Origin: Acanthamoeba sp. SK_2022b
Lineage: Eukaryota > Discosea > Longamoebia > Acanthamoebidae
Assembly: GCA_027943245.1 (NCBI GenBank)
Contig: JANDJZ010000097.1
Span: 1-64,000, forward strand
Length of the DNA: 64,000 nucleotides
Reading direction: 5' to 3'
The notes beneath the pieces are model-generated. The model ran no database searches. It was not told where the DNA came from and saw only the letters and a program-made list of their open reading frames with translations. A program made the translations under genes and the position numbers. Below, piece after piece: positions 46,823-58,065 of this stretch (positions within the stretch are counted from its first letter, which is position 1; every line of letters begins with the position of its first letter).

Positions 46823-49800
46823 TCTTCCTGGTCAAACTCCTTGCCCCAGTCCTCGTCCTCGCTCTCCTCCACCGAGGCGGCCACCGCGCCGTCGCCTTCC
46901 TTTGCCTTCCCCTTGGCTTCCCCGTCCTTGCCGTTGTCCTGCTTGTGTTGCTCTGCCGCCTTGGCCGACTCGGAGGAGGCCGACGCGAACTCCTTGTCCC
47001 AGTCCTCGTCCTCGTCCTCGTCGTCCTCCTCGGTTTCCGTCGACGCCAGTAACGACTTGGCGCCCGTGCCTCCCTTCGGGCCGGCGCTTTCCTCGGTCTT
47101 TGCCGTGTGCGTCTTCCCCTGCTCCTCTTCGGCCGCGAGCTCCTTGTCCCAGTCCTCGTCTTCGCTCTCCTGCTTGCACTCCTTCTTGCTCTTGGTCTCC
47201 TCTTCGGCAGCGAGCTCCTTGTCCCAGTCCTCCTCTTCATCGTCGTCGTCGTCATCCTTGGCCGCCGGCTTGCCCTTCTCCTCCTTCAAATTCTCGGCCA
47301 TCTTGCTGACGTTCTCCGGGCTGTTGCCGCCAAACTCCTTGTCCCAGTCCTCCTCGTCCTCCTCGGCTTCGGCCTCGCTGACCGCCTTGCCTGCTGCGGG
47401 CACTGGGGGAGGCGCCTTCTTCGCGCTGGGCTGCTTGTCTTGTTGGGCCTCGCTCTCGAGCTGCTGCAGATCCCTGTCCCAGTCCTCGTCCTCGTCGCTC
47501 TCCTCGATCACGAGCCCGCCGCTCGACGGCCCCACCAGCTTGATGTGGTTGCCTGCGACCGCGTCCTTGCCCTTCTTGCTCTCGGCGGCCGCCAGATCCC
47601 TGTCCCAGTCCTCACCCTCGTCGCTCTCCTCGACCACGAGCTCGCCGTCGACGCCGAACAGGCGGATGTCCGAGGCCTTGGGCAGAGGCTGCGACGGCGG
47701 AGAATCGGCGGTCACCTTGGCCTTGAGCGTGATGGGCGCCGAGGCCTTCTTGTCCTCCTTCCCGCTGCCGCTCTCGTTGCCCGTCGTCGACGCTCGGGCA
47801 CTGTGTCGTCCGCTGCTGCTGTTGGCGCCGCTGCGCTGCTTGGCCGGGCCCGAGGCGGCGTTGCCAGACGTGTGGCTTGGCTCGAGCGTCACGTCTCCGC
47901 TTGGCCGCCGCGTGAGGCCGTCGCTGGTGTCGATGCGACTCGGCTTGGAGCCCAACGAACGGCTGGGCTTGGCCTGCCCGCCGCGACCCGCGGCCGTCGA
48001 CCACGAGACCTCTTCGTGGATCACCACCGTGAAGGGATCGCCGGCCATCATTCGCCGGCGTATGGCGCTCACGCCAGGCTCGCCGAGCACCTTGGGCGGC
48101 GGGGCCACGGAGAGCTTGCGGAGGCACTCGCGGGTCCTCTCATCGACCTCCTGCGGTCGCCGCCGGCCGCTGGTCGGATCCTCTGTCGAACCGGTCCGGC
48201 GCTTGACGTTGCTGCCCACGGTCGATCCGAGCTTGGACTCCTTCTTGCCGCGCTTCTCCTTCTTGCCCGCGCTGGCCGTCGAGTCGGTGCTCTCCTTCAT
48301 GCCCTTCTTCTTCTTCACCTTCTTGTTGTTGGACTGCTTCTTCTTCAGCTGCTGTTCCTCCTTTTTGATCGCGTCGTCCTTCTTGAGCGGCTGCTGGGGC
48401 TGCTCCTTCTCCTCCTTCCTCGCCCTCTCCTTCCTCGCCGAGCCCGATCGCTTCTTACGCTTCGACTCGCTCTCGCCCGCCTTCTCCCACTCCTCCTTGC
48501 CTTCCTCCTTTTCCCGTTCTTCCTTTTCCTTTTTTTTCTTGCGCACCACGGCGCCGATCGCTTCGCCGGCAGTGAGCGACTTGAGGCCCGGGTCAGGGTG
48601 CTTCTCGCGCTCCTTCTCCATCGTGGACACCAGGTTCTTGTACCTGGCGATCAGCCCGCCCTTCTTCCGGTCGCCCGCATCCGTGGAGGCCTTCTTGTCA
48701 CCTCCGCCGTTGGCGTGCTCTTTCGCCGACGTCGCCGTCTCGCTCTTTCCTCCGCCGCTGCCGCTAGCGGCAGCGTTGGCGTTGGCGTTGCCGGTGGTCG
48801 ACAGCAGCTGCGTGGCACCATCGCTCATGACTCGGTACAGCATGACGGTCCCCGTCAAGTCGCTGCCGCCCGACGCCGCTGATGCCAAGGCGGCCTCCAC
48901 CCGCTCGCTGCCGACGCTCTTGCGGCGTGTGGTTGAGTCGGAGGCGGTGGCGGTGGTAGCCAGCAGCAGCGCCTCGTCGGCGGTGTGAGCGGCCAGGTCC
49001 CTCGCGAGCGCCCGATCCCTGCTCTCGCTAGGATCGGTGTCGCTTGCATGAACTACCACATCAATGGGAGCGAGCCGGTCTCCCTTCTCTGCCGCGTGGT
49101 GATGCGAGGCCGCGTCCTTGCCGGAGGCCGCCTTGGCCTGTTGGTGCCTACCGCCGTCCTTGGCGTCCTCGACCGAGGACACGGAAGGAGAGCGAGATCG
49201 GTTGTTGCTTCGTTCGGTCGATGTCGTTGAAGCGCCCTTGGCTCCTTCGTCGCTATCTCGCTCCATGTGCTTTGTCGCAGACGATTTGCTGTCGCCGTCC
49301 ATGCCTCCCTCTGCTTTTGCTTTGTCGATGTGGTTGTCCGCCTCCTTTTCATCTGTCTTGTCGCCCGCCCCGTTGCAGGCGGCCGCTGTCGTGGAGTGGT
49401 CGCTCATCGTACTGGCGGTAGTGGTCGTCGTCGTGACGCACTGGAAGTCGGGCAGGAGTGTGCGGGTTCGGGCTTTCCTAAATTCCCGGTCCTCCCGATA
49501 TTGCTGTTGTTGCTGCTCGATGCCGCTCGCCGCCCTCGTGAGTTGCTCCTCCTGCTCTTGCGAGAGCTGCTGGAGGATGTCTGGGTCGGATGAGCTGCGA
49601 AACTTGGACCCGGCCGGCGATCGGTTGAAGTCGCTGATGTGTCGCTTGGAGGCGTCCTTGAAGAAGCGAAGGTTGCGCACGAAGCGTGACTTGCGTTCGG
49701 TCTCGAGCTCAGTGGTCGCAGGGAAGAGCTGCAGCAGCAAGCCAGAGGAAGTAAAGGAGGAGGAGGAGGAGGAAGAAGAAAAGGGAGGTGCTGCCTCAGC

Positions 49801-50082
49801 CGAGACCGACGACGCAAGTGAGGAGGAAGAGGGAACTCTGCGCGGTGATGCAACCTCTGCGGCGCCGATAGATATAGATCGAGGAGCCGAGTTGGAGAGT
49901 GGAGATATATGGCGAGTAGAGGGGACGGGAGTGGAAGATTGAAAGGGGGCTGGAGTTGCTGCAGATGGGTACGCGTGCGCGTCTTGCTTAGGGTGGGGGC
50001 TCGGGCTGGGGCTGGGCGTGGGGCTGGTGTTGGCACGTGAAAGGAAATATCTGATTTTATCCTTTACACCCCCGCTTTCCAT
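45420..50082 (-). CDS. Large low-complexity protein with nine acidic-tryptophan motifs
   Basis: Start MESGGVKDKIRYFLSRANTS (ATG 50082). One coding exon runs to about 45912. Two small exons then join (SAARC becomes SAAS-TTGPYVPFHPPSFET, then DPVLQQW-SKRLCGAHYAED), ending GETCEEVGYLADL. About 1,490 residues. The first half is Ser/Thr/Lys-rich with Lys/Glu tracts. Between about 47610 and 46580 there are nine copies of a short motif, consensus D-E-D-W-D-K/R-E/D-F/L, in Glu/Lys-rich linkers (DEDWDKELAAEEE, EEDWDKEFGGN, DEDWGKEFDQEEE, DEDWSKAFG). A CAG-encoded Gln run (46792-46821) lies among them. The C-terminal 80 residues form a compact domain (AHYAEDLTVTMRLLGEDLIL, FKFDDRGVLYSWNAGG), possibly PH-like, unrecognised. 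Function unknown; probably a scaffold. Confidence 0.8.
46792..46821 (-). repeat. (CAG)10 repeat encoding polyglutamine
   Basis: CTG triplets on the plus strand read as CAG/Gln in the coding strand. The run sits between two acidic-Trp motifs. Confidence 0.9.
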
Positions 50083-50799
50083 CCGTTGGGCTCACGCGAC
50101 AACTTGTTGGACTGCCCTCCCTCCGCGTGAGTGGTGACCTACCACAGAGAAATTTAATTAAGGAGGATGGCGTTCATGGTAAATTAATTCCAATTTCGAT
50201 GGCCCACAGCGTGTTGAGCTCAAAAGTCTACATAAATTGATGAAGGAGCGAACGCCACAACAAGCCAAAGGAATAGCTGATTACTCTCGAATTAAATTGA
50301 ATTTGCTCTCGTACCTTGTTGGATTTGGCAGCCGTTGTGCTAAGCCAGGTAGTGCATGTAAAAGGGCAGGGCCTCTCTTCTATTAATGGTAGGTTGATGT
50401 CCTTCGATGCTGCTTTGTTTTTGTTGCTGATTTGTTTTTGTTTTTTTTTCGCCTCTTCAAACGGCCGGTGGCCAGGCGACCAACACCAGCTCGTCGACAG
50501 TAAATGCGAACAACGGCCGCGGTGTGGCTCGCTTCACCACAAACCCTGGTGTCTGCCCGCTGGCGCAGGTTGGTAAAAACAGAGCCCTACGGCCATCGCC
50601 AGTAGTAAGGTCAGAAGATGGCGCGCCAGCCGCGAAGAGGGCGTGGCCTCGATCGCAGTGGCTTTTCGGCCGGATACTTGTCGACCAGTGGGCGGGGCCG
50701 TAGATTGTCCGTCGAGCCCCATAGGCCCATCGGCCGCTTTATTATCCCAATTTCTGTTTCAGGGCTACGGGCACGCCACACCAAGAGCAAGTGACGAGC
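50083..50799. promoter_or_regulatory. Divergent promoter region, acidic-Trp protein and PP2C-like genes
   Basis: About 720 bases between oppositely directed genes. It is AT-richer than the flanks (for example AAATTTAATTAAGG near 50150). No gene recognised. Confidence 0.4.
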
Positions 50800-53700
50800 A
50801 TGAACGGTCCGGGGGGGGAGAGGCGCACCCAGACGGAGAAGGAGAAGGAGAAGAAGCTAGCACGCCGTTCGAGCCGCAGCGAGGGAGAGAGCGACGAGCC
50901 CGAGCTCAAGGCCGATAAGATCAAGCGGCGGCGCAGTTTTAGGTTGAGCCGAGGCGCCACGGACAAGGAAGTGGCCAAGGCCTTGGCGAAGGAAAAGGAG
51001 GAGAGCAAGGCAAAGAAGCAAAAGAAGAAGGAGCTGCGTAAGTCGACAGCTCTTACCGAGAGGCACGTTAAGAGCGACGGCGACGAGCCCACGGAAAAAA
51101 GAGAGCGCAAGAAGGCGACCAAGCGCGAGGGCAGCAGCAGCAAGAAGAAGAGAAATAACAGGGGGAGTGTCATCCAGCAGGAGGACCTCAGCAAGAGCAA
51201 GTCAACCCTACAAGTTACCAAAAACGGTGGTTCTTCTTCCTCTATGGCGACAAACGACGACGCAGGGGAAAAGTCAAACTTGAAGAGATTGAGCAAATCG
51301 GACGACGAATGGGAGAAGGTGAAGCGTCTCGTGGACGCGACGGAGGCGCAGCGGGGCAAGGCGATGCGGGAGGCTGAGGCAGTAGATGAAGCGGTAGCCT
51401 ACTACGCTCAAAAGGCTGAAACCCCCAGGAAGGACGTCACATCGACATCCTCAGCATCTGCATCCTCGAAGAGACGCCTTACAGTTTCCCTAGGCCCCGG
51501 CGTATCACCACAAGGCAGTGGGATTGGCCACAGCAGAATGAATACGAATGCGCGCCGTGTTTCCTCCGAATTCAACATCAAAGTCAAGCAATTCAACATC
51601 GAGAAGGAGGGCGTCTTCAAGAGCTTCAAGTACCAACAGCTGCCGCCCTTGCGCGTCAAGCCCCTCTCCTCGCAATCGAATGTGATCGAATTGTTCGGCC
51701 CCAGCGATGAGCCCGCGACGGCAGACAGGCCCGAGATGCTGCCGAGCGGCGACGTCTACTGTCGTGCCATCTCCACCTACCCCTGGGACATGCACGCCTC
51801 GGCCCAGGCCGAGAGGGCCGCTGCCGCTGCCGCAGCGGCCGACCCCACCAAAGGGCTGAACACCAACTGGAGCCAGGTATTTGAAGGTCTCAACGTGGTC
51901 TCGTCTGCCGATGGCAAGACCAAGGATGAAGCCCGACCGAAGGTGCCCTCCCTCCCCGACCTCTTTGCTCCCACGTGGTCTCCTCGCCTCGTCTCATCGC
52001 GATGGCGCAGGTGCACAAGGTCAAGCGCGTGGGCGACCCCATCTGCGACGTCTTTGGCGTTCAGGTCTTCGCCAACCGCACCCTGGTCGCGCTTGCCGAC
52101 GGCTGCAACTGGGGCGAGAAGCCCAAGAAAGGTGAGGAGGGCTCCGCTTTGGCTGTCCTGTTCGCTCGCCCATGCCTGCTCGCTCACGTCCAACCCCCTT
52201 CACTCCCGCAGCCGCTCAAACTGCGTGCCGGGCCTTCTTGGAGCACATGAAGAGCAAGTTTGGCCAGGTGAACGACGTCAAGGTGCGCCGCTGCTGCCAA
52301 TCGGCTTAAAGCGTTGGTTGGTCGGTTCGCTGATCGTATTCTCGTCGGCTCTTTGGACAGACGGCGGGCCACTACATGCTCCGCGCCCTTGCCCATGCCC
52401 ACACTCAGATCATGAACACCTGCGCCCGCGACGCCCAAGCCAGCGGCAAAACGATGAAGTAAGATAGAGCTATTCCTTTCTTCTATCCCAACGAACGAGT
52501 TCTTCTCTCAAGCGTCAGCTGATCATCTTGCTCGCCCTGGTGATCGTCTGCGCACACACAGAGTGACTGATGGCGGCACCACAACGCTGCTGGGCGGAAT
52601 CCTCTTGGAACTGGAGGAGGTACGCTTGGCTCGACCAGACGCTCGCCGATTCGTTCGAGCCCCGAACGCTAACCAACGTCGCCTGTGGCGCTGCCTCGCA
52701 GTCCGACGCCGAGCAGCTGGGCAGCCGGTGGGTGTTTGTGTGCGTGAGCGTGGGCGACTGCAAGGCCTACCTCTACTCTCCATCTTCCAAGCAGGTCATC
52801 GACGTCACCCGAGCGTATGCACATCTCTGCCCACCTGCCCCCTCCCATTATCACTTCGCATGCACAACCCACGCCCAGCACGCGCCTCTGATTGACTTAC
52901 CCTCTCGTGTGCGCAGTGGCAATCGTTCCGCCAAAGCCGACATGAGTGATCCCGGCGGCCGACTGGGTCCCACAGTACGGTGTCTCTCCTTTGACGATCA
53001 AAAAGAGTTTCCCTCTCACGGGTCCATCTTGTGCAGATTGGTCGTGGAGGCGATGCCGACCTGCGAAATCTGGGCCTGTACATGGCCCCTTGCGAGGAGG
53101 ACTCGCTGCTCCTCGTCGTGTCCGACGGCGTGCACGACAACCTCGACCCCGAGGTACCCGATCACCTGCTCTTGCGGCGGAGATTGGCGGAAACTTGGAT
53201 TGATAAATTAATGCAGCAACCTTGTTTTTTCTCGATATCGATCGCCGGGAAACTGACCGCTCCTCCTTCCTCTGTGCAGCACTTGGGCCTCAGCCCCAAC
53301 GACGTGGGCGTGGACCAGGACAACTGGGACAGCAACTTTGAGGCCCTCGAAAAGGCGAAGCACCTCTTCCGTGCGAGCTGCCTCATGCAGAAAATCCGCG
53401 GGACCAACGATGAGGTACAAAACATTTTTTATTTCTAAAATCTTTTATTTTCCTTTTCTTATTTACCTGCTTTTGTTGGCTCACCTAATTCATCCGACGG
53501 CCTCAGGCCCGACCCAGCCCCGAGGACGCCGTCAACCGACTGCTGAACCACTGCAAACACGTTACCCAAAGGTGCAGTGCCCAATCTCAAACCTCTCTTG
53601 GCAGGCCTCGGAGGCAATGCGCGGCGCCAAGCACAGGCAACGCGACTGACTTGACACGTCTGTCGCAACAGGTCGCGGCAATGGATGATGGCCAACCCCA

Positions 53701-54414
53701 CGAGGCGATTGCCCAATGACCACGTTAAGTAGGGGACCTCCTCTCCCCCTCTCTCCCGTAAGCATATGAAAAGCAAGAACCGAGATGGCTCACCGTCGCC
53801 TCTCCCGTCTTGCGCAGATTCCCCGGCAAGATGGATCACACGAGCTGCATCGCTGTGACCGTGGGCAAGCGACAAACGCCCAAGGAGGGCGGCTCTGTCA
53901 TCGTGCCCGCTCCTGTACAAGGTGAGTACCAGTTGAGTCTCTATACAACTCTCCTCTCTCTCTCCATTCGTTTATCCATCCTCTCTTTAGCCTCACCCAC
54001 CTCTCGCGGCGGCTGCTGCGTGCTTGCAATTTCTCCGGCCCGCATCGGCGCGCAGTCCAGGATGCCAAGAAGAAGCCCACCCCCAATGCCGCAGCCGGCA
54101 CAACATCTAACATGCCCATCACAGTCACTATGGCACAGAACGAGCGTCAGGTGGCGATCATCTGCCGCACGCTGTTGATCAACAACCTTTCGTGCTCGGT
54201 ACAGGGCAACAAGATCGAGTTCACGCTCTGCAACCCCGACTCCAAGAAGGCGTCGCTCGTGCCCTCGGGCTTCCGCGTCTTTGGCGTGAACGAGGTCGAG
54301 GCCAAGAAGTGGAAGCGCGCGATGGACCTGCCGTGTCGCGTCTCCCTCGACTCCCAGCAGACCGAGCAGGTAGACGAACACACCATCGTCTTCACCTTCG
54401 ACAAGACCCTCTAG
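50800..54414 (+). CDS. PP2C-like (PPM) protein phosphatase with a basic N-terminal extension
   Basis: Start MNGPGGERRTQTEKEKEK (ATG 50800). A 400-residue Lys/Ser/Glu-rich extension precedes a PPM-type domain spread over ten or so short exons: RTLVALADGCNWGEKPKK (first metal Asp-Gly), VTDGGTTTLLGGILLELEE, WVFVCVSVGDCKAYLYSPS (GD), LLLVVSDGVHDNLDPE (SDG), GLSPNDVGVDQDNWDSN and GKMDHTSCIAVTVG, where the final Asp of the usual D-N-x-T is followed by His. The metal-binding Asps are kept, so activity is likely. A C-terminal module of about 100 residues follows (NERQVAIICRTLLINNLSCS, ending HTIVFTFDKTL); I do not recognise it. The PP2C fold resembles amoebozoan PP2C-like proteins with long N-termini. 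Substrates unknown. Confidence 0.82.
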
Positions 54415-54548
54415 TCCCGCCGGAAGCCATTTTTTGCTCTCCCCCCTGTGTACTCCTACGCCACTGACGCAACAATGAAGTGCCCAAATGCTCATGAAAC
54501 ATTTGCGAAACGATTTCAACAATTGTTGAGGTTAGGGCCGTAGGCAAC

Positions 54549-56724
54549 ATGGAACGCAACTGGAAGGAGGAGGGGAACGCTGCGTACAGAAGTCGGGACT
54601 ACGCGGGAGCAGTGCGACTCTACACGCTCGCTCTATCCCTGCGACGCACTGTCCTCGACAGCGATGACCCAGACAGCGCAGATAGGGCACTTCTGCACAC
54701 CAACAGGTGTCGTCCCCCCCCCCCCCGAAGTCATCGCTTCGTTCTTTCCTGACCAGAGCTCTACCTTGGTTTCGAGGAAAGGAGTGCGGCGTATGCAGCT
54801 TGTGGAATGGCAGCGGAGGCGCTAGCCGATGCCGACCGCGCCATCATCCTCGCTCCGCGGCACGTCAAGGTAGGAACAAGAAACCATGGTGCCGCCTGTT
54901 CGTATCCGTGATTGGTGTCCTTACGAGCGGCGGGGGCAGGCGCACTATCGTAGAGGGGTGAGCTTGATGGAGCTGCACCGCTTCCGGGAGTCCGTGGCGG
55001 CTCTACAGACGGCAGAGGCGCTGGAGGCTCACAATCGCGACATTGCCCGCCAGCTTCGCCTCGCACGCGAGCACCTTGAGAAGGTAACGGTCTCCGTAGT
55101 TCACTGCGTTTCGTGATGGCGCCTGACGATTTGGCGCGCCCAGGATGATCGCAATCGCAAGCGGCTACCCTTCTCCCCGTTCCCGGTCGAGTCGGGCTAC
55201 CTGCCCGCCAAGGGCCGAGCCCTCTTTGCCACTCAGTACGCTCCTCCCCCAAGTGCATGCGACTCACTCTGACTGAATATCCTTTGGTGGTGGCCAGAGC
55301 TCTGCAGCCCGGTGACCTGGTCCTCCGCTGTGCTCCCACCGCAGGTACCGCGCCACATTTTGTGGAGCGGTCCATGAATAGAGGCTACCCGGGTTAACTC
55401 GTGGCGTGATTCTCGGCTTTCGTGAACTGATACAGCGGTGCTGGATGATGATTGCTTGCTGAGCTACTGCAGTCTCTGCCTGGCTCCACTCGGCAGCGAT
55501 ACGGTGTGTGCCCGCCTAGTGGCTATTCTATCGATAGCTTCCTGTGCGCCTGCCCTGATGAGTGCGCTGTGTGCAGGAACCGTGCGCCGATTGCAAAATG
55601 TATAAGCTATGCCACCACTGCGCAGATGACCAGGTTTGCGTAACAACGCGCTCTATTCGCTCTGTGCCCTCATACGCGTGTTGGGGCCGGTGATGATGGA
55701 TGCGAGTGTGCTTGGATTACCATGCAGGAAGAGCGCGCGATCCATGCCGGGGAGTGCCGAATGATGCAGAAGCTTCAAGAGGGAGGCAAGAACCAAAACG
55801 CGGATCACAGGCACAGCTCTCACGCCTCTCTCCGCCACCCCCAGCGTTGTCTAACGTTAGACGATCGGTGGATATTGGCGCGGACCTGTACTCAGGGACA
55901 TTCGGCTAGCCATGCGCACATTGCTCTATCGATCGCGAGGCCACCAGCGCAACATCCACAGCGCCTCACGACATCATCAAGGCAACAGCGAAGGCGATGA
56001 TGTGGATGACTCATCGGCGGCGCTAAGCGAACGGGAGGGGTGGTGGTTGCAAGACTCAAGCGAAGCGGCGTTCGACGGCGAGTCTTTGACGGAACATCAC
56101 GACCAGCTGGCCGCGGAGGTCAGGGAAGGGTTTCGACAGCAGGCGCGCAACCTGCGATGGCTGGCCGCTCACGGACCCGCACTGCCGCTCTCCGACTCTG
56201 ACGAGAGCATGGCGCGGCTCTTCGCGGTGGCCCAGGCCAACGCGCTCACGCTCTCGGACCCTTCGTCGCTGCGTTCCATTGGTTCGTAAAACCTGCTCTC
56301 CTCCGCAGCCGAGATCGGAGCTGTAACGTCAAGTGATTCACGCGTACAGGCCAGGGTCTGTACGCATCGGTAGCGCTGCTCAACCACTCGTGCTTGCCTA
56401 ACGCCAACTGGTCTATCGGTTCGTGGATCTCGCGCCTCTCTTGCACGGGTTTTTTGAAGACCACCTACCCTTGCGCGTGTCTATCCCAGACGGTGAGGGG
56501 AGGCTCTGCGTGAGAGCCGTCAGATCGATCGAGGCTGGCGAGGAGGTGACAGTGTCCTACATCGACCCCACGCTGCCCTACCACACGCGCCAGCAGGAGC
56601 TGCGGGACAACTACTTCTTCGCCTGTCGATGTCCCCAATGTCACCCGCCACCCTTGGCGCTACGGTAGGCGCCCATCGTGAGCTGGGTATGACCGTGTCC
56701 CGGAGATCTTAGCCGCTTGTTACC

Positions 56725-56776
<52 letters not shown>

Positions 56777-57730
56777 AGGGACTACTTCGTGGCGGACGAG
56801 CTGATGGTGATGGTCAAGTGCCCCAACACGATGGACGACGAGCGCAACAGCAGTGGCGATGAAGGCGAAGTCGAAGAAGAAGACAGGCATCCATCTACGG
56901 GCGATGTGAGGATTTGTGGGCATGGGATGGTCACCATCGGCGTGCGTGGTGCGGCTGGAAAGCCATCCGAGGGCGGTTTCGACGACAGCGACGAGTGCGA
57001 GGGACGACTGGAATGCGTGGAATGCGGATACGAATTGCCTGGTGACTACGCGCGGTCGGTCGAGTCCCTCGTCCACGAGAGGGCCCTTGCACGGCTCACC
57101 GCCGGCACCTCAGGGGAGCGGCCCAATGGGACCGGCGACTACGGCGCGCTCGTCGAGGCGATCGAAGAGGGCGCGGGTCTCCTGCATCCGTGCCACCACT
57201 CGCTACGCGTGCTGGTGGAGCACCTGCTCTTCGCCTCCTATGGGCGCGGCGATGCCGTGATGCACGTCTACGCGGCCCAGACGCTCGTCCACACCTACCA
57301 TGCCTACCTCCGGCACCCGCGTCTTCACCTGCACGTCGCATTGATGCACCTCCTCTCCGGCCACGCGCTCCTATCCTCTTGTTCGCCCTCAGCCTCGCCG
57401 CATGCGTCGGCTTCACCGGCGTCCTCACCGTCGTGGTCTTTGGAAGAATCGCCTCTGCGCTTGGGCGTGCCGTCGGTCTTTGGCGCGCGGCTGAGCGCCG
57501 AGCGAGACAACTGGCCCGTGATCGGGGCCGAGTACTTGCGCATGGCCCACCGGCACCTCTGGCTCCTTCTGGGCCCGCAGCACTGGCTCCCGCGTGCCGT
57601 CCAGGGATGTGTCAAGGGAAGATGCCACCAGCACCGCTACGGTGGCGATGGACATGCCCGCAGATCTGACATGGCTGCCGCCGGCCAACCCCATGCGTGC
57701 TTCCTGATCCGCGCCTACCTAAACACCTGA
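54549..57730 (+). CDS. SMYD-type protein: TPR, MYND finger and SET domain
   Basis: Start MERNWKEEGNAAYRSRDYAG (ATG 54549), a TPR pair (AVRLYTLALSLRRTVLDSDD, then AHYRRGVSLMELHRFRESVA). LPAKGRALFATRALQPGDLV begins the split SET domain. A MYND-type zinc finger follows (YCSLCLAP, CADCKMYKLCHHCADDQ, HAGEC). A long Ser/Glu-rich insertion leads to the SET core: GLYASVALLNHSCLPNANW (the NHSCxPN cofactor/substrate motif), LRVSIPDGEGRLCVRAVRSI and EAGEEVTVSYIDP. The post-SET cysteines CRCPQCHPP come next. After (TTG)n in an intron comes a C-terminal region with a further Cys pattern (CGHG, CVECGYE) and helices. SMYD proteins methylate lysines of histones or other proteins. About ten exons. Confidence 0.85.
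56725..56776 (+). repeat. (TTG)17 repeat forming the 3' end of a SMYD intron
   Basis: TGT/TTG triplets run directly into the TAG acceptor at 56776-56778, in front of the exon encoding DYFVADELMVMVK. The repeat takes the place of a polypyrimidine tract. Confidence 0.95.
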
Positions 57731-58065
57731 CAAGGGACATGACTGACAGGTCTAAATACATGTGTGATCACGAGAGACAGACACGCCACGGGTGGATCAA
57801 AAGCGGCAGAGACCTCGCGACAAGAGGGGGGAGGTGAGCTGTCTCATTGCGAGACCCAGTAGAGAAACAGAAGGGAGGTCACTGTCCCAACCAATCGTGC
57901 ACGAAGCAGTCGACAGCAAAAGTGCCTAGGACGCCACGTTGTTTGACTTGCGGCGAGAGAAAAGAACGAAGAACGAACCACGTTCGAGACGGCAAAAACG
58001 AGCCAGGCGCAGTGGACACAGAGAAGAAGTAGAGGCAGACAACCTTCAACCAACCTCTTGAGACT
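57731..58065. other. Intergenic: 3' of SMYD, promoter of the receptor kinase gene
   Basis: No gene recognised. A/G-rich 5' UTR-like sequence precedes the kinase ATG at 58066. Confidence 0.45.

Noticed and set aside
46316..48988. An 890-codon open frame on the plus strand, rich in Ser and Leu
   Set aside because: It is the antisense shadow of the large minus-strand protein exon, whose Glu/Lys/Ser codons read as Ser/Leu/Phe on the other strand. It has no domain, and the minus frame shows a repeated motif and spliced ends.
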